From: Diphasiastrum complanatum
Lineage: Eukaryota; Streptophyta; Lycopodiopsida; Lycopodiales; Lycopodiaceae
DNA: 64,000 nucleotides
Direction: 5' to 3'
Assembly: GCA_029204225.1 (NCBI GenBank)
Contig: CM055108.1
Location: 15,774,722 to 15,838,721 of the forward strand
Below the pieces are notes generated by a model that searched no databases, was not told the origin of the DNA, and saw only the letters and a program-made list of their open reading frames with translations. Below are positions 21,501-32,239 of this stretch, piece after piece; within the stretch, counting starts at the first letter, position 1; each line of letters starts with the position of its first letter. Position numbers and translations under genes: made by a program.

Positions 21501-22083
21501 CCCAAATGTCATCATCCTTCGCTTCACCATAAGTTGAAGGTTCTTTGCTTTGAATGATGCTAGATAAGAGAGCATAATTTGTTTCATACCTTTCAGGTTG
21601 TGTCTTCTCTCTTGTTGAGCTTCGTAGCTCTCCCTGGCTAGATGATCCTAGAAAGTCATCTATGTCGTGGCTCTCCAACAATCTCTCAAACCACTTAGGG
21701 AACTTCCTGTCAAGTGATCGGCTTCCTAGTGAAAATGTATCCCACGGTACATCCTTCTCCTTGCATTTGTCACCTACAACTTCAATCCTTCTTGCACCAA
21801 AAGGTTTGTCTCTACCTCTCCAACCTGTCTCTTGAGGTTGAGTAGTAGTATCTTGAGATGTATCCTCATGCTCATCACTTGGAAGGTTAACGAATGGATC
21901 ATCATCAGAAGGTATCATCACTATACCATCTTTCCCACTGGATGTGTCTATCTTCTCAGGATTCTCGTCTTCATAAATCTTGGATTCATCAAAGATAGCA
22001 TCACGGCTTACATGGATTTTGTTTTCCACTGGATCAAAACATCTATAGCCCTTCACACATTCATCATATCCTAGGAATATCAC
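21397..22083 (-). pseudogene. Copia A2 integrase C-terminus, acidic linker and reverse transcriptase start
   Basis: The frame begins with the integrase tail (IFLGYDECVKGYRCFDP, VSRDAIFDES), passes through a Ser/Asp/Glu-rich linker and reaches the RVT_2 start. It ends at a stop where the RT frame continues one base over. The linker contains STREKTQPERYETNYAL, a copia-typical pre-reverse-transcriptase motif also present in A1. Confidence 0.88.
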
Positions 22084-22748
22084 TTAATAGCTTTCACACC
22101 AAGTTTACGTCTCTCTTCCTGAGGAATGTGTACAAAGGCCTTACATCCAAAGATTTGCAAGTGGTTCACATTTGGCTTCTTCTTCATGAATGCTTCCTCA
22201 GGTGTTATCTTTGGCATGGCAATGGTAGGACTTCTATTTTCAAGATAGACTGCCGTACTACATGCTTCTGACCAAAAATCTTTTGGTAGTTTCATCTCAG
22301 CTAGCATTGATCTGGCACTTTCCACAATCGTACAATTCTTGTGCTTAGCTACACCATTGAGAGCAGGAGTATGAGCTTGCATAAATTGTCTTTTAATCCC
22401 ACATTGCTCACAAAGATCATTGAAGTCATTAGACTTGTAATCACCTCCACTATCTGATCTTAGGACTTTGATCTTCCTACCTGTCTGATTTTTTACCAAT
22501 GCTTTGAAGATCTTGAAATTGTTAAATGCATCTTATTTCTTCTTCAAGAAGTAGATCCACGTCTTACGTGACATATCATCAATAAAGGTCATGAAATAGA
22601 AGGCTTTACCTAAGGACATGGTCCTCATAGGCCCGCATAAATCTGTGTGGATTAAATCCAGGATGTTCTTTGCTCTTGCAACACCACCTTTATTGAATTT
22701 CTCTCGATGCTGCTTTCCATATACACATGATTCGCACATCGATTTCAA
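22080..22748 (-). pseudogene. Copia A2 integrase core
   Basis: Frame 22533-22748 has MCESCVYGKQHREKF and LIHTDLCGPM with the first catalytic Asp, then FIDDMSRKTWIYFLKKK. After a break near 22530, frame 22080-22499 has VLRSDSGGDY (second Asp) and HTPALNGVAKHKN. The last catalytic Glu (AERKN in A1) is Lys here, so the triad is broken. A1 has the opposite pattern: Glu kept, second Asp lost. Confidence 0.9.
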
Positions 22749-23550
22749 GTGGTCTTCTATAGTAAGAAATCCTGTTACTAAGGCTTCCCAAGTTCAAGTG
22801 ACCAAGCCTCTTATGCCACAACTCAATTTGCGATGGAATGGACAATACGAGTCCATGTTGCCCCTTGATTGTAGCATTCAACCTATACAATTTTGTAATG
22901 GGCTCCCTTACTCCATCCGCAATAACTTTGAACTTTTGGTTCACATCCTTCACAAAGCAACAATCATGGGCAAATTCTACTTTCAACTTTTGATCAGTAA
23001 TGACTCCAATAGAAAGTAGATTTTTCTTCAAACTTGGTACGTAAAGTACCTCCCTAATCGTCCTACTTTTGCCATTAGGTAGTTGGATTGAAAGGGTGCC
23101 TATCCCCTTGATCTTGCACACCTCACCATTCGCTTGTGAAATGGATGTTCCATTATCCAACACTTTCAAGCTACTGAACCAATTCTTGTTACCTGTCATG
23201 TGTCTTGTGGCTCCTGAGTCAATATACCATGCTTGATCATCTTGATTAGATGACAATGCAGATATGAAGATGCTAGAGTCTTCAATCTCACCCTCATCGA
23301 CAAGGTTACCTGCTTGCTTTGGTTTCTCCTTGCCTTGTTCCGCCAGGAATTTACGACATTCACACTTCCAATGGCCCTTTTTGCCACAATGGAAGCACTT
23401 GCCTTTCTTCTTGGTCTTACTGGAAGATCCCTCATCCTCCCGAGTCTTGGCAAATTGTTGCTTAGATTTCTTCTTGCCCTTGCCCTTGCCTTGTTTTTGG
23501 CATGTCGCAAGTGCCTGATCGACAGTATTTTGACATTTAGCTTTCACCAT
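22690..23550 (-). pseudogene. Copia A2 zinc knuckle, protease and GAG-pre-integrase
   Basis: A continuous 286-codon frame carries a basic region, a complete zinc knuckle CFHCGKKGHWKCEC, an acidic patch, the protease WYIDSGATRHMTGNKNWF with VLYVPSLKKNLLSIG, and LWHKRLGHLNLGSLS of the HHCC domain. It shifts frame at about 22780. This is the longest uninterrupted piece of A2. Confidence 0.92.
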
Positions 23551-23568
23551 TTCTTGTCGTTGCTCTTC

Positions 23569-24143
23569 CTACATCAAGATTCCTATGAGCTCGTAAAAGG
23601 TTGGCAAAATTTCTCTTGATGCTATTCCGCTCACAAACATCTGATAGGGTTCTGCAATGCTGCACAATGCATTGTGCACATCACGTATGCGCTCACCAAT
23701 AGAATGCAGTTCATTTCTCATTGTCTTGATTATGGTCATGTACATCTGAATGTGCTCTCCTTGTTCCATTCGGGCACTATTGAGCTTTGACTTCAGAAAC
23801 ATGATTTTTGATGGATTTGACGTCTCGAATGCTCCTTTAGCACATCCCATGCCTGTTTGGGTGTAACAACATCACAAATGTGTGTAATGATGTGATCCTT
23901 CACTGACAAGTTCATGAAGGTCAAAGCTTTTCTCATCTTTTTGTCAAACACTTTGATGTCAGCTTCATTTGGCGGTCTTCTCTCATCACCTGTGACAACT
24001 TCCCACATGTCTTTCTCCATCAGTATGTTTTTCATTTTGAATTTCCACACTACATAGTTGGAAGTCCCGTCCAATTTGCTACTTTCACTCAAAATGGACT
24101 CTCCCATGTTTGCCATCGCAAAACTGTTTGAAACTTCTGCCAT
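23569..24143 (-). pseudogene. Copia A2 gag (capsid)
   Basis: Frame 23793-24143 starts at an ATG (24143) with MAEVSNSFAMANMG, then KLDGTSNYVVWKFKMKNIL and VTPKQAWDVLKE. After a shift near 23815, frame 23569-23850 continues with IMFLKSKLNSARMEQGEHIQ and ends near 23569. This is a UBN2-type copia gag. The next frame (knuckle) begins within 20 bp, after a further stop. Confidence 0.88.
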
Positions 24144-24149
24144 AGGCTA

Positions 24150-25640
24150 AAAGCAGTATGTTGAGGCCAACTGTGATGTCAGAAGTTGAAAATAATGACC
24201 TGCACTTTTTTCCTTACCAGGCCACTCGCTGCTTTTCCACAATTTGAAAGCCAAATCGACGTCGCCTTCCAAAATGCACTCAGTCGTCAACTCCCAACTA
24301 CGTGCCCAGTGAAATGGGGAAATCACTTTTGGCACACTCCGAGCACTTTCTCTGCTTTAATCACTCTGTTTTGTTGTACCATACTTGCAAGTACAGTTCG
24401 GGTGTCCTTCGTTTGGAGGTTATAGCCTTTCGTTTGGGTCAAAACGGACAAAGGACCCAAAAATAGAGATTCTCCTTGTTTTTGAACTGTTTCTTCACCT
24501 TGAAGAAACTTCACTCTTCACTTGCGAAGGGACCCAACTCCAATTTCAGTATGAAAATTTTTAATGAAGCTGAAGGCCAGAATGCACTTCAAGACCCTTC
24601 AAGACCTTTTCTTCAACATCTAATGGCTTATAGCAATCCAACTGCCCACAGGAAGCTCATCTCTACCATTGAATATCTTGTATCTGGATCCAACGATCTA
24701 GATTTTATTTTGGACATCAAACCACGTCCTTGGAGCCACGACACACTCTAATACATGGAGTCGCCAACCTCCTTAACGTCGCGCGATCTACCTGCGGGCT
24801 CTTCACGGCCTCTTCTCCACTTTCAAGCTTCCAAGCTTGCTAGCTATGGCATCCCTCAACCATCTCTCTCTCTCTCTGGGTCCCCGCTCCTCTCAAACAT
24901 ATGATCTAGATCCAACAAGATCTCATCAATGCTTGATCTCGATCTTCCATAAAGGTTAGTGAAAACAATGTCACCATTATAAGTCAAAAGATAGATTCCA
25001 AAATTCCATCCAACATGAAGTAGAGTAGGTGAAGATGAGTATCAAACCTAATAAATCCAGCCCTCTTGAGTCCATAACAAACCTCAATAAGCTCACCAAT
25101 GAGATCTCCCTTGCCTTGAAGAAATTGCCTCTCGATTTGCTCCATGTAGTATTCTCCAACCAATCTTTTGCCATCTTGATCATGAGTGATCAATTCAGAA
25201 TCCTTTGAGTTGATGAAGAGATGTGAGATCCATGCCTTGGATCTTTCCAAGAACCAATCTTCCATTGCTCTTTCCTTCATAGGACTCCCTCTTAATGATT
25301 GCATCATAAAAAGTAGAAACCTCAAAGACATTAGCATGAAAAAAATGATTAGTAACTTCAACATAAGGATTATTGAAGTACTCTCTTTTTTCAAACAAGA
25401 ACTTCTACTCAATGTTTTAGGTAATGACTCATATGATAATGATTCTTCCTCACTATCATTCACAATGACATCATTCAAATTACATTCTACTTTGAACTCT
25501 TCACATGTGTCGAGTGGTTTCATGACATTTACTTTTTTAAAAAAAAAGCTTCTCTCTCATTCTTGTGTGTTGATGGTATTAATTAAATAATTAACAGATT
25601 GTTGTTGCAAGTGTTTGAATTGATGTCCTCCTTACGAGTA
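24150..25640. other. Unassigned stretch upstream of A2; one 179-codon minus frame of unknown nature
   Basis: The first 700 bp should hold the A2 leader, primer site and 5' LTR, but no TGGTATCAGAGC-like word is seen there. A minus-strand frame at 24984-25523 and an overlapping one at 25195-25398 look mildly protein-like, but I recognise no domain, and the two read in different frames. A short (CT)n patch lies at about 24866-24880. Confidence 0.35.
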
Positions 25641-25645
25641 AAGAA

Positions 25646-25646
<1 letters not shown>

Positions 25647-25699
<53 letters not shown>
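25647..25699. repeat. (TG)n microsatellite, about 53 bp
   Basis: A pure TG run. The minus-strand Thr-His frame through it is an artefact. Confidence 0.97.
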
Positions 25700-25700
<1 letters not shown>

Positions 25701-26088
25701 CAACTTTCTAAGATTTATTGTGGTACTCAAAAAATGATATACATATCCAACAAATAAAGATTTATGTAAGACTTTGAGCATTGTGAAAAGTACTGTAGTT
25801 ACTTCTTTAAATCTAACATTTAAATATACATTTTTCATTTGGTACATATAATATTACGTTATTACTTTTTAGGTGTCTTGGGTACTTGATTTGACTTGTA
25901 AAGTGATGCTGCTTACATGCAACTTATTAAGAGCAAAATAGGTAATCCAAATTTGTTCATGTTAAGCATGGTGAAGTGTTGAGTTTGTCCATGGTGTATA
26001 TATAGTGTGTCCAAGCCTAAATGATAAGCTTGATCTTATAACAAATTGATGCAATGCAATTTCAAAATGAATTTTAGAATACTAGTTG

Positions 26089-26157
<69 letters not shown>

Positions 26158-26717
26158 ATTATGACATAACAAATAGTACAAGAAGTGGATTGAATGAGTT
26201 GTACTTATTCTTGACAAATTTTTAGATGTTGGTGGTGCTAGTTTTAGTAATTTTTTGTTTGGTCTCTATGCAACTCTGTTGTATGCTGGAGTGATAGGAT
26301 ACAATTATATATATGGTGGGCCTTTTGTCGTGCCCTTAGAAGTTTGCTAGGTGGGTTTGTTTCTGTTTGGCATAACAACTATTAAGAGTGACTCTTAGAT
26401 GGTATACAAAAGTAATTTTGAGTTGATTTGAAAAAGCTTTAAATAAGAACTAAAAATAGTTAAATGTATGTCTTCAAATGACGCTTAAGGTGAAATTTGT
26501 ATGTTGGAATGATGTTGAGATAAATCTCAAAAAAATGTCTTAAAATCTTTGATTTGTGGTGGTCCAATGCTTTGAGGGGACCAAGGCACTCTCCTTGCTA
26601 GTAAGGAGTCCTCTCCTTCAATCTTTACAAAAAAATTAATTTTTGCTTGGATAAAATTGGGGCCCATGACTCGTTGCCATATACAACTGCCGATCCACTT
26701 ACGTTACGTGTCTTGCT
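25700..26717. other. AT-rich DNA holding a (TG)n/(AC)n palindrome, no gene
   Basis: No open frame of note and no transposon motif, apart from the palindromic microsatellite at 26091-26156. Confidence 0.5.
26091..26156. repeat. Palindromic microsatellite (TG)14-CGC-(AC)17-like
   Basis: A TG run changes at a central GCGC into an AC run, so bases 26091-26150 form a perfect 60-bp inverted repeat with no spacer. It can fold into a long hairpin or cruciform, and alternating purine/pyrimidine sequence of this kind can also adopt left-handed Z-DNA. Confidence 0.95.
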
Positions 26718-26741
26718 TTGAAAAAGGCAAATCCTGATCAA

Positions 26742-27287
26742 ATGATATCAGTGGATTACACTATTGGTAAAGCAAACCCGGTCTGGAAAGAAGATGAATG
26801 TTCCTCTACAACATGTGAAGAAACCAATGTTTCTCCAACCATCCGAGGACATTACGCACAATCTACCGATATCATTAATTGGGGACATGTGCTAGCAACC
26901 ATAAACTGTGTAGATGCCCAAAGATGCAGCAATGAAGTATTGCCCGAATTTGAGAGACCAATAACGATCACATCTAGAAGCATAGATCAACCAATTATGG
27001 ATATTTTTTATGTTTCTTATATAGATGCTGAGCTTATTCAAACCGATTGGCTACCAAATTTGTCGATTGATGCACCTATAACAATTATAGATGAAGGTAT
27101 TCTGCTAACTACAATTGACGAAAGCCCAACTGATGAACAAATACTTCATTATCTAGATCCACAGTCGCCCTACCTTATGAGAATACCAAAAGAGATTAAG
27201 CTGCCATCACCTTTTGCACATATAGATGAATCCACTTTGAAATATTTAGCGCAGGCTAGTCGATTTAACCGATTATCCTCTGAGTGA
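26742..27287 (+). CDS. Orphan open frame, about 181 codons from first ATG, function unknown
   Basis: The open frame runs from before 26718 (TTG there) to TGA at 27285-27287; the first ATG is 26742. The product is acidic, rich in Asp, Glu, Ile and Thr, with repeated short patterns (APITIIDEG, LTTIDESPTDEQ) and no signal peptide or membrane segment. I recognise no domain. It is uninterrupted in a region where other frames have many stops and is flanked by plain AT-rich DNA. It could be a captured exon or a retroelement accessory frame. Confidence 0.4.
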   Translation: MISVDYTIGKANPVWKEDECSSTTCEETNVSPTIRGHYAQSTDIINWGHVLATINCVDAQRCSNEVLPEFERPITITSRSIDQPIMDIFYVSYIDAELIQTDWLPNLSIDAPITIIDEGILLTTIDESPTDEQILHYLDPQSPYLMRIPKEIKLPSPFAHIDESTLKYLAQASRFNRLSSE

Positions 27288-27299
27288 TAAGTTATATGA

Positions 27300-28410
27300 A
27301 TGTAATCTAAGAAACAAAACTATTAGTAGCATAGATGAGAGTCTTACAGTCCAACTAAGACTGATCATCAATGAAGATTACATAGTACTTGGCACCACCA
27401 TTAGATTCTTGTGAGAAACTATGAACATCCGAATGGATGATTTCAAGAGGAGCATTAGATCTTGTGAGGTTTTGAGAGGCTACAAGCCTTACAATGCCTT
27501 TAACAAATTAGACCTTGAAGGTCTAAGAAAACGATTTCAAGATATCTATATCAAAGGAGCAATCAAATTGATTCTCTATTATCTTAAGAAACTAAACATT
27601 TTTTTTTATTGTATTACAATTCTAGCAGAAACTACAATGAAATAAATATTCTTAAATCATGGAAGATGATCATTCCAAATTCTAGCAAGGTTTATGATTG
27701 AGTATATAACATATTATTTTGATATAAAAATGAAATCATAAGTTTTAGTGTTGTGTTGGTAGCCCACCAAAGTCTACCCTTTTTGTTAAAATATATATAG
27801 ATGTTTTTGAATATTCACTATCAACTACATATGAACTTAAACGATGGTAGGCTTTGATGTAGATTCATCCTAACTAGTTACTTTATGATCAACTCTAAAC
27901 ACAAATGAGAATTATGATAAAAGAAAATGATGTGTCAAACATTGATGGGATGTGTTGATTATTAAGTGAATGCACATTGATACATCAATCAAGGGTCCCA
28001 TCAACTTGCAAGTTGTAAGAATCATGAATTGACCTTTAAGAAATTACTTGAGACATAGAATGGTTAAACTTTTCATTTGACTTGCTTTATAGATATTTCA
28101 ACATCATCTATTAGTGATAAAAAGTCTTACATTGATGGGAGAACCTAAGAAGAAGTATAAAAATGAAATATTTTATTATAAATACAACACATCAATCCAC
28201 TTCCTTTTAAGTCAATTATCGTTTTGACATTTGTCCACTTGATTTGGTATAACAACAATAGTATTTTCAATTTGTTCAAAACAAATTTTACAGAAATGAC
28301 AAAGGTTATCATTTGTTTTTTACTTGAATATGAATGATATTAGCCATATATGTGATATACAAAAGAATATTCACATAATTGTTTTGATAATAGAGTAAAT
28401 AAATTGTCTA
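27300..28410. other. AT-rich stretch without recognised gene
   Basis: A 74-codon plus frame at 27421-27645 follows the orphan frame but shows no motif. The rest has dense stops on both strands. Confidence 0.45.
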
Positions 28411-28416
28411 ATAAAA

Positions 28417-28644
28417 TATATACCAAAATCACCATACATAGTTGTTCAAAGACCTACTAGTGGAAAACTTGATGGAAACCAATATAACAAAGCTTGAGAT
28501 GCATGCCACCTCACTCCTGTATAACAAAATATATACCAAAATTACCATACATAGTTGTTCAAAGACCTACTAGTGGAAAACTTGATGGAAACCAATATAA
28601 CAAAGCTTGAGATGCACGCCACCTCACTCTAGTTGTGTATAACA
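28417..28644. repeat. Tandem duplication, 114-bp unit
   Basis: ATATACCAAAATCACCATAC at 28417 recurs at 28531 with one change, and the whole 114-bp unit follows with only a few differences. The second copy is extended by a short GTTGTGTATAACAAAAT echo. Near identity indicates a recent event. Confidence 0.9.
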
Positions 28645-28720
28645 AAATGTTGCTATGAAGTAGGTTATATGATTTGTCTTTCAAATAAAAAACTAATCCA
28701 TCTCCATCTCTCTCTCTCTT

Positions 28721-28879
<159 letters not shown>

Positions 28880-29860
28880 TACGTTGGATAGAATAGCTTT
28901 GGGTAGGCGCTCGAGCCCCCGAAGCCTTTCTTAACCTAGGCGTTCTCTCTCTCCCTCTGTCCACTCTCTTTCTCCTCTCTCTCCTCTCCCTCTCTCTTCT
29001 TGCTATGCAGATGAAGGCGAGGTTGCCGCTCCCAGCGACGAACCTCTATGCTACATCGACGACACAACACCTACTTCCATCATTCAACTATTAGCAAAAC
29101 CTTAGTATCCCTCAATCAATCATCAATCAAAAGACTTCCTTCTTACCATGTACACTCCAACTTCGACGTTACCCAGTCAATGCACTCAAAAGGTATGCAC
29201 ACCAAGTACTCACTTTTTCTCTCAATACAAAATCAAACACTTCATGATGCACTCCTACTAGAGATGAGATTCAAGCAATAACCACCAACTCCCATAGCGA
29301 ACTCTAACATGGAGCAACAACATCCACAATCACTAACATCAAAATGGAACTAACTTCCAAACATCCTCAAGCAAGCAGGATCTCATCAAAAAGACTCTCA
29401 ACCAACATCACATCAAAACTATCACATGAAACTCATCAAACTCTCCACTCTCAACTTAGCAACTATCAACATCATCTCATTATCCAACTATCATATCATC
29501 ATCCAAGTATCAAATTATCAAATCACAAAAGCACTAACATCCAAATACACTAACTCACAAATACACTAACATCCAAAAACACTAACATTTGAAATACAAG
29601 GATTTGGCTCCTTCTTATAGAAAAATCCAATGCATCACATTACACCCCTCTCCCCCTTCGTGTGTATCTATCAGGTTCATGCTAGGGCAGGGGTTTTTAC
29701 TATGTACTTAGGCTGTGTGCATTAACCCATGGGTTATGCTACTGTGACCAAAAACAAGTTCTAGATAGTTCATGTCTCATTAGCTGATGTAATTGGGCTA
29801 GGAATTGGGGATTCTCTAGACCTACTTGGTTTATCAGACTTCTGATCCACCGAACTCCAT
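28880..29860. other. Pyrimidine-rich and CAACTATC-type low-complexity DNA
   Basis: CT-rich sequence grades into A/C-rich sequence with repeated CACTAACATCCAAA words (29531-29590, three or four copies about 18-20 bp apart). No gene is recognised. Confidence 0.55.
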
Positions 29861-29861
29861 A

Positions 29862-30448
29862 CTATGCTTGGGCTTTTAGGACTGTCCATAGCTCCGCAAC
29901 AATGGTTATTGGTGAAATGACTACCCTACCTAGCTCACATTGCCAGTAATGATCATGGTCATAGGCTATCGCAGCTAGACTATCAGCATGTTGGTTCTGT
30001 GCTTGTGGAATATGCATCCCTTTGATGTGGGAAAACTCTCTAGTGTATTCGTTGATGGCAATTGCATAGCCCTGTAAGGTCCTGCTTTTGAGTCGGTATA
30101 CGCTAGTCATACCTCAGATTAGGAGTTGTGAATCCCCCATAATTTGGAGGTTGCCTATAGTTTGCGCAACTTGCATGGTCATTTGTAGACCGATTAGAAG
30201 GGCTTGTATTGGGCAATGTTGTTCGTGAATCCTTTCCCTAATAGGACTCCTATAATGGCTAGTTCACTCCTAGTGGAATTTTGCAACACTGCTCCTATGG
30301 CACCTTCTATATTTGAATGTCTGTAGGCTCCGTCTACCTTCAACGTATATGTTCCAAGTTCCTGGGTGAGTTCCATATCACAACAATAATCTTTTTGTAT
30401 TTTTCTCAAATTTATGAATTTTTGTTTGGGTTTTTCGCACCCTTCCAT
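29862..30448 (-). pseudogene. RNase H domain of gypsy/Tat-like type
   Basis: The minus strand encodes YTLKVDGAYRHS with the first Asp, then GAIGAVLQNS, NNIAQYKA, IMGDSQLLI with another Asp, and IPQAQNQHADSLA with the last Asp. This is the plant gypsy RNase H pattern. A frame shift occurs near 30205 and a stop at about 30115. The usual Glu (NxAEYxAL) is Gln here. It lies downstream of an integrase C-terminal piece on the same strand, opposite to the usual gypsy order. Confidence 0.8.
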
Positions 30449-30595
30449 TCAACATATATGTACAAGTTCACTAAGGCTATTTTTGATTCTGTGAGTGTTT
30501 CCCGTATCGTGATGCTTCTAGGTCGTTCACTTTGATACCTGAAAAGGTGAACAAGAAAAGGTATTACATACTGTATAGGCAACTTCGACTTCTCT

Positions 30596-31085
30596 TTAAC
30601 TACGGTAAGCTTTTATCTTATTTGTGTTGGTTCGATGCTTAAAAATTTCATCGTTCAACTCGGCTAGCTTAACCGTGTTATTTTCATACAGCTTCACTAT
30701 TACATACGAACCGTTCCAGCGTGGCTCCAACTTTTGAGACATCAGCTCATGTCTAGCATCGTAGAACAACACTAACTGCCCCTGTCTGAACTGGTAATCG
30801 CACATATTCCTATCATGAATCTCCTTCATGCATCTTTTGTGGTTTTCTTGGTGATTTAAAGCAGCTATCCGGTGCTCGTCCAGGTCTTGTAAAGTGTCCA
30901 GTCGGTGCTGTATTGATTCTTTCTCTCCTAGGTCGTGCTTCATGGCAAACCGCAAGGATGGGAGCTCTGGTGGCAATAGGTTCTGTAGCAGCAGGTGTTA
31001 CGTTCACTAACGGTTGTTCTGTAGCATCGGTTGACTCAAGTTCTGGTAGTTCTTCTATAGTTTCCAACATATCATCCAAGTCCAT
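30596..31085 (-). pseudogene. Gypsy-type integrase C-terminal tail with an acidic leader
   Basis: Frame 30596-30976 reads RLDTLQDLDEHRIAAL, RNMCDYQFRQGQLVLFYD, KLEPRWNGSYVI and VKLAELN, the tail following the integrase core in Ty3/gypsy polyproteins. No HHCC or DDE core precedes it. Instead, an overlapping frame up to 31085 starts at an ATG with MDLDDMLETIEELPELE, an acidic stretch. The two frames are joined by a shift near 30960. RNase H follows 150 bp downstream. Confidence 0.7.
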
Positions 31086-31089
31086 TATA

Positions 31090-31397
31090 GGTGGGTGAGA
31101 CTCTTGTCACTGGCACGTGGGTCAAATTTCTGAGTTGACAGTACAAAGAGTCAGAATTCTCAAAGGTTCGAAAAATATACACTAGTTAGAAAATATACAT
31201 AGGCTCAAAAAACTTAAAACAAATTCGAATTGAACAGGCTCGAAGGTGCTTGGAGAAATTAGAACCGATCTGAACCGACTGGGTTCAAAGATCTCTCTTT
31301 GACAAGATTGACATTGGTTCAAAAAATGAGCTGAAATTTTTTCGATCCTTTGTTGGAAATTTGAGCCTTCATAATTTTTTGTGTTTTCCAAGAATAT
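31090..31397. repeat. Repeat copy related to 59.28-59.76 kb
   Basis: It shares CACGTGGGTC, GAGTTGACAGTACAAAGAG and AAAAATATACACT words with the later copy, in the same order and orientation. Here the GAAGGTGCT..GAACCGATC unit occurs about once, whereas it is a 46-bp tandem array at 59.4 kb. Confidence 0.7.
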
Positions 31398-32225
31398 GTT
31401 GATGTTTGTGATGTTAGATGTTACGGTGATGCCAACAAGAATGAAACATGATTGATGAAAGCACAGTGACAACTGTGATTAACAGGATCGTGGATTACCT
31501 AGAGAACGGGGGTTGCGAGCTATTCTTTTGTGTTAAAAAGATTATCAGTAGCTACTAAAAGACCCGTTCTGGTCGTCTTTAATCTCTCTCAGATCATCCT
31601 CTGATTGATCTCTCTGTTCAGGTGTCTTGATCTTTAGATATGTATGTTATCTTCAATCGCTCATTTACATTTATTGCAATTGGAAGATCTTCCATTATTC
31701 TAGATTTACACGTGTAAAACTGTAGTGTCGAGGCTTTCGTCTATGTAGAAACCCGTGTAATGTCACTTTTTTGCAAAGTGTCGCCTGTCAAAAATTGCAT
31801 GTAAAAATGCAGTGTTGCTTTTTTTGCAGATTGTTGTCCGTCATAAACTGCATTGAAAAATGCAGTATCGTCTTTTTCCCAATCGTCGCCTGTCATAAAA
31901 TGTGAAAAAAAATGCAGTGTCGCATTTTTTACAAAATAGTGTCACATTTCTAGAAGTGCCTAAATGGCCTAAAACCCCAATTTAGCATCAGTGTCGCAAA
32001 ACACTTAGTTGCTCAGGATGGACTGAAGGTAAAATGGCGATAGTAGCAAGTGTCAGATGTTTTGACTGTGGAAAAACCTGAGTAAAAATACAGACTGTAG
32101 CGACAATCAGTTCAAATATGCAGACTATTAAAAAATAGATCATTTTCTGCAGGTTTTATTTGAGAGAGTAAAATTAAGAGAAGGAAGGAGGGCTGTTGGG
32201 ATGAGTAGGAGTTAGATTAACAACA
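31398..32225 (-). mobile_element. 3' LTR of copia D (candidate bounds)
   Basis: On the minus strand the coding end is followed by a purine tract AAAGGAGAG and then TGTTGTTAATC, a clean LTR start at 32225. A matching CATCAACA end occurs at 31398, giving TGTTG/CAACA ends like copia C. It contains a 52-bp tandem array (31757-31955). The far edge is a candidate, since the 5' LTR is absent. Confidence 0.6.
31757..31955. repeat. Four imperfect tandem copies of about 52 bp within the copia D LTR
   Basis: Each unit contains ATGCAGTGTCGC-like, a T run, then GTCGCCTGTCATAAA-like, then a GAAAAA or GTAAAA run. The units begin near 31757, 31806, 31860 and 31912. Repeats in this part of an LTR are often promoter or enhancer modules. 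Confidence 0.8.
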
Positions 32226-32239
32226 CTCTCCTTTAAGCT

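Larger units (their letters stand above)
19964..24143 (-). mobile_element. Ty1/copia retrotransposon A2, nearly complete internal region
   Basis: Read from 24143 downward: gag N-terminus, gag body, zinc knuckle, protease, GAG-pre-integrase, integrase, reverse transcriptase, RNase H and polypurine tract. All copia domains are present in order. At least seven frame breaks split it. It is the same family and orientation as A1. No primer-binding site or 5' LTR is visible in the 700 bp beyond the gag start, so the 5' end has been lost or has diverged. Confidence 0.93.

Noticed and set aside
24984-25523. 179-codon minus frame as a protein-coding gene
   Set aside because: No domain, start context or splice signals could be recognised, and an overlapping frame on the same strand reads equally well, so I list it only as unassigned.
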